Origin: Paludibacter sp. UBA5753
GTDB lineage: Bacteria > Bacteroidota > Bacteroidia > Bacteroidales > Paludibacteraceae
DNA: 7,546 bases
Reading direction: 5' to 3'
Assembly: GCA_002427615.1 (NCBI GenBank)
Contig: DIFH01000020.1
Span: forward strand, 4,266 to 11,811
Below, one piece after another: positions 4,164-7,546 of this stretch. Every line of letters begins with the position of its first letter. Position 1 is the first letter of the stretch. Made by a program: the position numbers and the translations under genes. The notes below the pieces were generated by a model, which did no database searches, was not told the origin of the DNA, and was given only the letters and a program-made list of their open reading frames with translations.

Positions 4164-5852
4164 ATGAAAATAACAGGAGCAAAAGCATTAATAGAATCGA
4201 TGATACACGAAGGTGTTGACACGATTTTCGGGTATCCGGGCGGAGCAATAATGCCCGTTTTCGATGCCCTTTATGATTATGATAAACATTTAAATCACAT
4301 TCTCACCCGTCACGAACAAGGCGCCACACATGCTGCTCAGGGTTATGCCCGCGTTTCGGGTAAAGTCGGCGTTTGTCTCATAACTTCAGGACCGGCAGCA
4401 ACCAATGCGGTAACCGGTATCAGCGACGCCATGCTTGACAGTACGCCTTTGGTAGTTATTACCGGACAAGTTGGAGCGCCCTTACTTGGCACAGACGCTT
4501 TCCAGGAAATTGATGTGGTGGGTATTACACAACCAGTAACAAAATGGGCTTATCAGATCCGTAGGGCTGAAGATGTTGCGTGGGCTGTTGCCCGTGCTTT
4601 TTATATTGCACGCAGTGGTCGTCCCGGACCGGTAGTTTTAGATTTTGCCAAAAATGCACAGATTCAGGAAATTGAATTCGATTACAAACCTTGCACGTTT
4701 ATTCGAAGTTATATACCTGTTCCCGAAGTAAGTCAAAATCAAATAGAAGAAGCTGCCAGACTGATTAATTCGGCTAAGAAACCTTATGCATTGGTTGGGC
4801 AAGGCGTAGTTTTGGGCAATGCAGAGGCAGAACTGAAAAAATTTCTGGAGAAAGCCGACATACCTGCTGCTTGGACTCTTTTAGGGGCTTCAGCAATGCC
4901 ATCTGATTTCAGACTGAACAAAGGAATGCTTGGAATGCACGGAAATGTAGCACCCAACATGAAAACCAATGAATGCGATGTACTGATCGCCATTGGTATG
5001 CGTTTCGACGATCGGGTTACCGGTGATTTGAATACGTATGCCAAACAGGCAAAAATTATTCATATTGATATCGATGCAGCCGAAATCAACAAAAATGTAA
5101 CTGTTGATGCGCCAATCTTAGGTTCGACCAAAGAAGTACTGCCTGCATTGACTGCAAAAATCCAGGCTGCAAAACATACGGAATGGATTGATTCATTTAA
5201 AGAATATGAAGAAAAAGAATTCGAAAAAGTAATTCTACGTGAGGTATATCCTGCATCAGGCGAGTTGACCATGGGCGAAGTAATTCATAAAGTGTCCGAA
5301 GCAACTAATCATAACGCTATTTGCGTAACGGATGTGGGTCAAAATCAAATGATGGGAGCGCGTTACTTTAAATTTTCACAAACACGAAGTTTGGTAACTT
5401 CGGGTGGATTAGGAACAATGGGTTTCGGACTTCCGGCAGCGATTGGCGCAAAAATGGGAGCTCCCGATCGTACTGTTTGTATGTACAGCGGCGATGGCGG
5501 TTTCCAAATGACTATCCAAGAACTCGGAACCATCATGCAGGAACAGATCGGCGTGAAGATGATTATTCTAAACAACCATTTTCTTGGCATGGTACGTCAG
5601 TGGCAGGAAATGTTCTTCGACAAACGTTATTCATTTACCGAAATGCAAAATCCTGATTTTATTGCTATTGCCAAAGCTTATCGCATCGATGGAACAGAAG
5701 TTCACAAACGCGAGGAATTGGATGCGGCAATTGCTGATATGCTTAAGGATGACAAACCTTACCTGTTGGTGGTAAACGTAGAGAAAAAAGGTATGGTTTA
5801 TCCAATGATTCCTGCAGGTACTTGTGTTACTAATATACTTTTGGGAGATTAA
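4164..5852 (+). CDS. ilvB: Acetohydroxyacid synthase, large catalytic subunit
   Basis: A ThDP-dependent enzyme that joins pyruvate with pyruvate or 2-ketobutyrate, the first common step of Val, Leu and Ile synthesis. The 562 residues contain the PYR domain with FGYPGGAIMP (22-31) and the catalytic Glu51 in RHEQGA. The central FAD-binding domain carries GMRFDDRVTG (278-287). The PP domain has the ThDP/Mg motif GDGG (443-446) through NN (470-471) and FLGMVRQWQEMF. Length is usual for the family. ATG 4164 (MKITGAKALIE) is chosen because family alignment starts there; AAGGGG lies 12 bases upstream. ATG 4152 in the same frame is an alternative adding four residues. The open frame continues upstream through the tandem repeats, giving low-complexity Arg-rich sequence that I do not accept as protein. 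It works with IlvN encoded 89 bases downstream. Confidence 0.97.
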   Translation: MKITGAKALIESMIHEGVDTIFGYPGGAIMPVFDALYDYDKHLNHILTRHEQGATHAAQGYARVSGKVGVCLITSGPAATNAVTGISDAMLDSTPLVVITGQVGAPLLGTDAFQEIDVVGITQPVTKWAYQIRRAEDVAWAVARAFYIARSGRPGPVVLDFAKNAQIQEIEFDYKPCTFIRSYIPVPEVSQNQIEEAARLINSAKKPYALVGQGVVLGNAEAELKKFLEKADIPAAWTLLGASAMPSDFRLNKGMLGMHGNVAPNMKTNECDVLIAIGMRFDDRVTGDLNTYAKQAKIIHIDIDAAEINKNVTVDAPILGSTKEVLPALTAKIQAAKHTEWIDSFKEYEEKEFEKVILREVYPASGELTMGEVIHKVSEATNHNAICVTDVGQNQMMGARYFKFSQTRSLVTSGGLGTMGFGLPAAIGAKMGAPDRTVCMYSGDGGFQMTIQELGTIMQEQIGVKMIILNNHFLGMVRQWQEMFFDKRYSFTEMQNPDFIAIAKAYRIDGTEVHKREELDAAIADMLKDDKPYLLVVNVEKKGMVYPMIPAGTCVTNILLGD

Positions 5853-5870
5853 TTCAATCACAAGTTGTTT

Positions 5871-5918
5871 AATTTCTAATTTCCAATGAAGAAATACATT
5901 AATTGGAAATTGGAAATT
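5871..5918 (+). other. Long A/T-rich hairpin between ilvB and ilvN
   Basis: Bases 5871-5887 pair with 5902-5918 (17 positions, one mismatch) around a 14-base loop. The right arm is itself a short heptamer repeat (TTGGAAATTGGAAATT). No T tract follows, so a role in mRNA processing or stability between the subunit genes is more likely than termination. This is inference. Confidence 0.6.
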
Positions 5919-5941
5919 GATTCATTTAAATTTAAGAATAT

Positions 5942-6481
5942 ATGGAAAATAAATTATATACGATTACCGTTTTTTCGGAAAATACGGTCGGGTTGTTAGG
6001 TCAGATCACAATTATTTTTACCAGGCGTGCCTTGAATATTGAAACTCTATCCGTTTCGCCATCGGCATTAAATGGGATTCACAAATTTACAATTACACTT
6101 TTTTCGACACAGGATGTGGTCGAAAAAGTAGTGAAGCAAATTGATAAACGCGTGGATATTCTGAAAGCTTATTATAATACCGACGACGATTTGGTATTTC
6201 AGGAAATTGCGCTTTACAAAGTAGCTACCGACAAATTATTCTCATTGGGAGGCATAGAATCCTTAATTCGTAAACACGATATTCATATCCTTGAAATGAA
6301 CAAAGATTGTGTGGTTTTCGAGAAAACGGGTCATTACACCGAGACACAACAGCTTTTCGAGGAACTTAGCCAAACGGTTGGAGTGTTGCAGTTTATCCGT
6401 TCAGGTCGTGTGGCTATCACCAAATCAAAAGTGGAACGATTGAGCGATATGTTGGAAAGCATGAAGAAATTTGAAGTGTAA
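5942..6481 (+). CDS. ilvN: Acetohydroxyacid synthase, small regulatory subunit
   Basis: The 179-residue partner of IlvB that stimulates the catalytic subunit and carries valine feedback inhibition. An N-terminal ACT domain occupies about residues 5-78 (YTITVFSENTVGLLGQI, then LNIETLSVSP). The AHAS small-subunit C-terminal domain follows (about 85-170: QEIALYKV, then VGVLQFIRSGRVAI). Gly17 and Asn32 align by the same offset with Gly14 and Asn29 of E. coli IlvH, positions where changes are known to remove valine sensitivity. Both being intact suggests valine inhibition is retained. Length is slightly above E. coli IlvH (163) and usual for this phylum. The ATG has no Shine-Dalgarno, only A/T-rich sequence. 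Whether the symbol should be ilvN or ilvH cannot be decided from sequence. Confidence 0.95.
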   Translation: MENKLYTITVFSENTVGLLGQITIIFTRRALNIETLSVSPSALNGIHKFTITLFSTQDVVEKVVKQIDKRVDILKAYYNTDDDLVFQEIALYKVATDKLFSLGGIESLIRKHDIHILEMNKDCVVFEKTGHYTETQQLFEELSQTVGVLQFIRSGRVAITKSKVERLSDMLESMKKFEV

Positions 6482-6553
6482 AATTGGCAGGAAACAGTAA
6501 ATCGGTTTATTAGTAGCGCTATGTTCATCATGCTTTGACGGATGTTTTGTAAT

Positions 6554-6582
6554 GCGTCAAACCGCTTGAAGCGGTTGAACGC
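6554..6582. repeat. Hairpin A of a twin pair (29 nt)
   Basis: Outer stem GCGT/ACGC (4 pairs), a 2x2 internal loop CA/GA, inner stem AACCGC/GCGGTT (6 pairs), and a five-base loop TTGAA. TTTT follows directly (6583-6586), which could give weak termination. TTTGACG (6534-6540) can instead pair with CGTCAAA (6555-6561), which would disrupt this hairpin. Confidence 0.65.
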
Positions 6583-6593
6583 TTTTACGCATA

Positions 6594-6622
6594 CCGAACG
6601 ACCGCTAAATGCGGTCTGTCGG
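6594..6622. repeat. Hairpin B of a twin pair (29 nt)
   Basis: The same layout as the element eleven bases upstream: outer stem CCGA/TCGG (4 pairs), 2x2 internal loop AC/TG, inner stem GACCGC/GCGGTC (6 pairs), five-base loop TAAAT. The outer stem and the first inner pair differ from hairpin A but remain complementary. A REP doublet or a protein-binding RNA pair are both possible. Confidence 0.65.
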
Positions 6623-6777
6623 TTAAGACTGATTTCGGACAATTTACACTTAACATAACAATAGATTAAGTTTGATTATGTTATATTAAATTCTCCAAAC
6701 TTTCAAACGCTCAAACAGGATAAACTTGTAAACTTTTACTAACTTTACACGTTCTAATCACTCTTCAAATAAATTTA

Positions 6778-7515
6778 ATGCAACTTTCAAACAATAGCTA
6801 TTCATTTCGGATTCAGCCTCAGGATGTCGATTTCCAATATCGCACAACCATGGCTGCTATGACCAACATCCTGCTGACAACTGCTGGTTACAACGCCGAC
6901 GACAACGGTTTCGGCATTCGCGATTTAAACAATATCGACTGTTCATGGGTATTGTTACGGCTGGCAGTGGAAATGGATTATTTCCCGAAGCAATACGAAA
7001 AAATCCAGGTTGAAACCTGGGTTGAAAAAGTAGACCGCGCCAATACAACACGTAACTTTCTGATCAGGAATGAACAGGATGAAATAATAGGTAAAGCCAG
7101 CTCCAACTGGGCTATGATGAATATCAACACCCGGCGTGCCCAGGATTTGATTTTGCTCAATGGTATTCACAAGCATGCAACCGGCGTAACCCTTTCGATG
7201 GAAAAACCCATCAAACTGGAAGTCGTAGAAGGAAATCCGGTGAATGTTTTCAAAGTAAAATACAGCCATATCGACATCAATGGACACACCAATAGTACGC
7301 GGTATGTGGAATGGATAAGCGATTGTTTTTCACTGGATGTTTACAGACAAAAACGAATCAAGCGTTTTGAAATCAATTATGTAAACGAGATACTTTTTGA
7401 CGAAGAAATATCTATCTTTGTAAACGAAATAGAAAAAGACGATTTTCGTTTCGAGATTCGCAAGGAAGGAAAAACCGCCTGCCGAGCAAGAATGGTATTG
7501 ACTGCGGCTTCCTAA
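6778..7515 (+). CDS. Acyl-ACP thioesterase (FatA/FatB-like, two hotdog domains)
   Basis: Hydrolyses acyl-ACP to free fatty acid in the cytosol. The 245 residues fit the bacterial members of the plant FatA/FatB family (acyl-ACP thioesterase family). An N-terminal hotdog domain spans about residues 5-130 (WVLLRLAVEMDYFP, ETWVEKVDRANTTRNF, SSNWAMMN) and a C-terminal one about 150-240. The catalytic segment is HIDINGHTNSTRYVEW, in which Asp166, Asn168 and His170 match the D-x-N-x-H signature of the family. The ATG at 6778 is preceded by A/T-rich sequence without a Shine-Dalgarno. Its place behind ilvN matches an arrangement I recall in other Bacteroidota, with ilvC next. A role in branched-chain fatty acid metabolism, since iso/anteiso acids derive from this pathway, is inference. 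Nothing in the sequence shows chain specificity. Confidence 0.9.
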   Translation: MQLSNNSYSFRIQPQDVDFQYRTTMAAMTNILLTTAGYNADDNGFGIRDLNNIDCSWVLLRLAVEMDYFPKQYEKIQVETWVEKVDRANTTRNFLIRNEQDEIIGKASSNWAMMNINTRRAQDLILLNGIHKHATGVTLSMEKPIKLEVVEGNPVNVFKVKYSHIDINGHTNSTRYVEWISDCFSLDVYRQKRIKRFEINYVNEILFDEEISIFVNEIEKDDFRFEIRKEGKTACRARMVLTAAS

Positions 7516-7523
7516 ATTCCTTT

Positions 7524-7546
7524 CTCGCCTCTCGCCTCTCGCCTCT
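7524..7546. repeat. 7-bp repeat array CTCGCCT, inverted relative to the one before ilvB, cut by the window end
   Basis: Three full CTCGCCT units (7524-7544) and a partial one, beginning nine bases after the thioesterase stop codon. CTCGCCT is the inverse complement of AGGCGAG, the heptamer that opens the array at 4062. The full length of the array lies outside the window. Confidence 0.85.

Larger units (their letters stand above)
6482..6777. other. ilvN-thioesterase gap
   Basis: 296 bases without a supported gene. The first half carries the structured elements listed separately (6534-6622). The second half (from about 6640) is A/T-rich. TAAACTTG (6721-6728) and TAACTTTA (6740-6747) are each one base off the TAnnTTTG element but have no convincing -33 partner, so a separate promoter for the thioesterase is possible but not shown. 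Confidence 0.5.

Noticed and set aside
6334..6642. 102-residue minus-strand frame over the ilvN end and following gap
   Set aside because: It overlaps ilvN antisense and the twin hairpins; no family features and no supporting start site.

Overview
The window is chromosomal DNA from a member of the Bacteroidota, probably Bacteroidales-like. Three things point there: promoters of the TTG/TTTG-N19-TAnnTTTG type, mostly weak or absent Shine-Dalgarno sequences, and a gene order of ilvD, ilvB, ilvN and an acyl-ACP thioesterase that I recall from this phylum, where ilvC usually follows. Protein similarity was judged from memory of the families; no search was run.

Left part (1-1500), an accessory region. 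It opens with the last 37 codons of a REP-associated (Y1/IS200-like) tyrosine transposase, followed by an imperfect hairpin. Next is a gene with its own promoter for a 248-residue protein of unknown function (264-1010), which contains two diverged copies of an all-helical module. Directly after its stop codon is an array of 12 diverged repeats spaced by exactly 21 bp, in which ACTGC is nearly invariant and the remaining 16 bp vary. A hairpin with a short T tract closes the array. Several further perfect palindromes of REP type follow. The gene plus its phase-locked array is the best candidate here for an undescribed system.

Middle (1700-2044), a regulatory leader. A near-consensus promoter drives a transcript with a 22-codon leader peptide very rich in Val and Leu. 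A strong intrinsic terminator follows, and a competing antiterminator can be drawn that begins at the leader stop codon. This has all the parts of classical ribosome-mediated transcription attenuation, responding to charged branched-chain tRNA, upstream of ilvD.

Right part (2045-7546), branched-chain amino acid synthesis: ilvD (dihydroxy-acid dehydratase), ilvB and ilvN (acetohydroxyacid synthase large and small subunits) and an acyl-ACP thioesterase, all on the + strand and probably one operon. The gaps are unusual. The ilvD-ilvB gap holds six 15/16-bp repeats and eleven 7-bp repeats. The ilvB-ilvN gap holds a 17-bp-stem hairpin. The ilvN-thioesterase gap holds two hairpins of the same architecture. 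The same 7-bp repeat returns in inverted orientation right after the thioesterase and runs off the window end.
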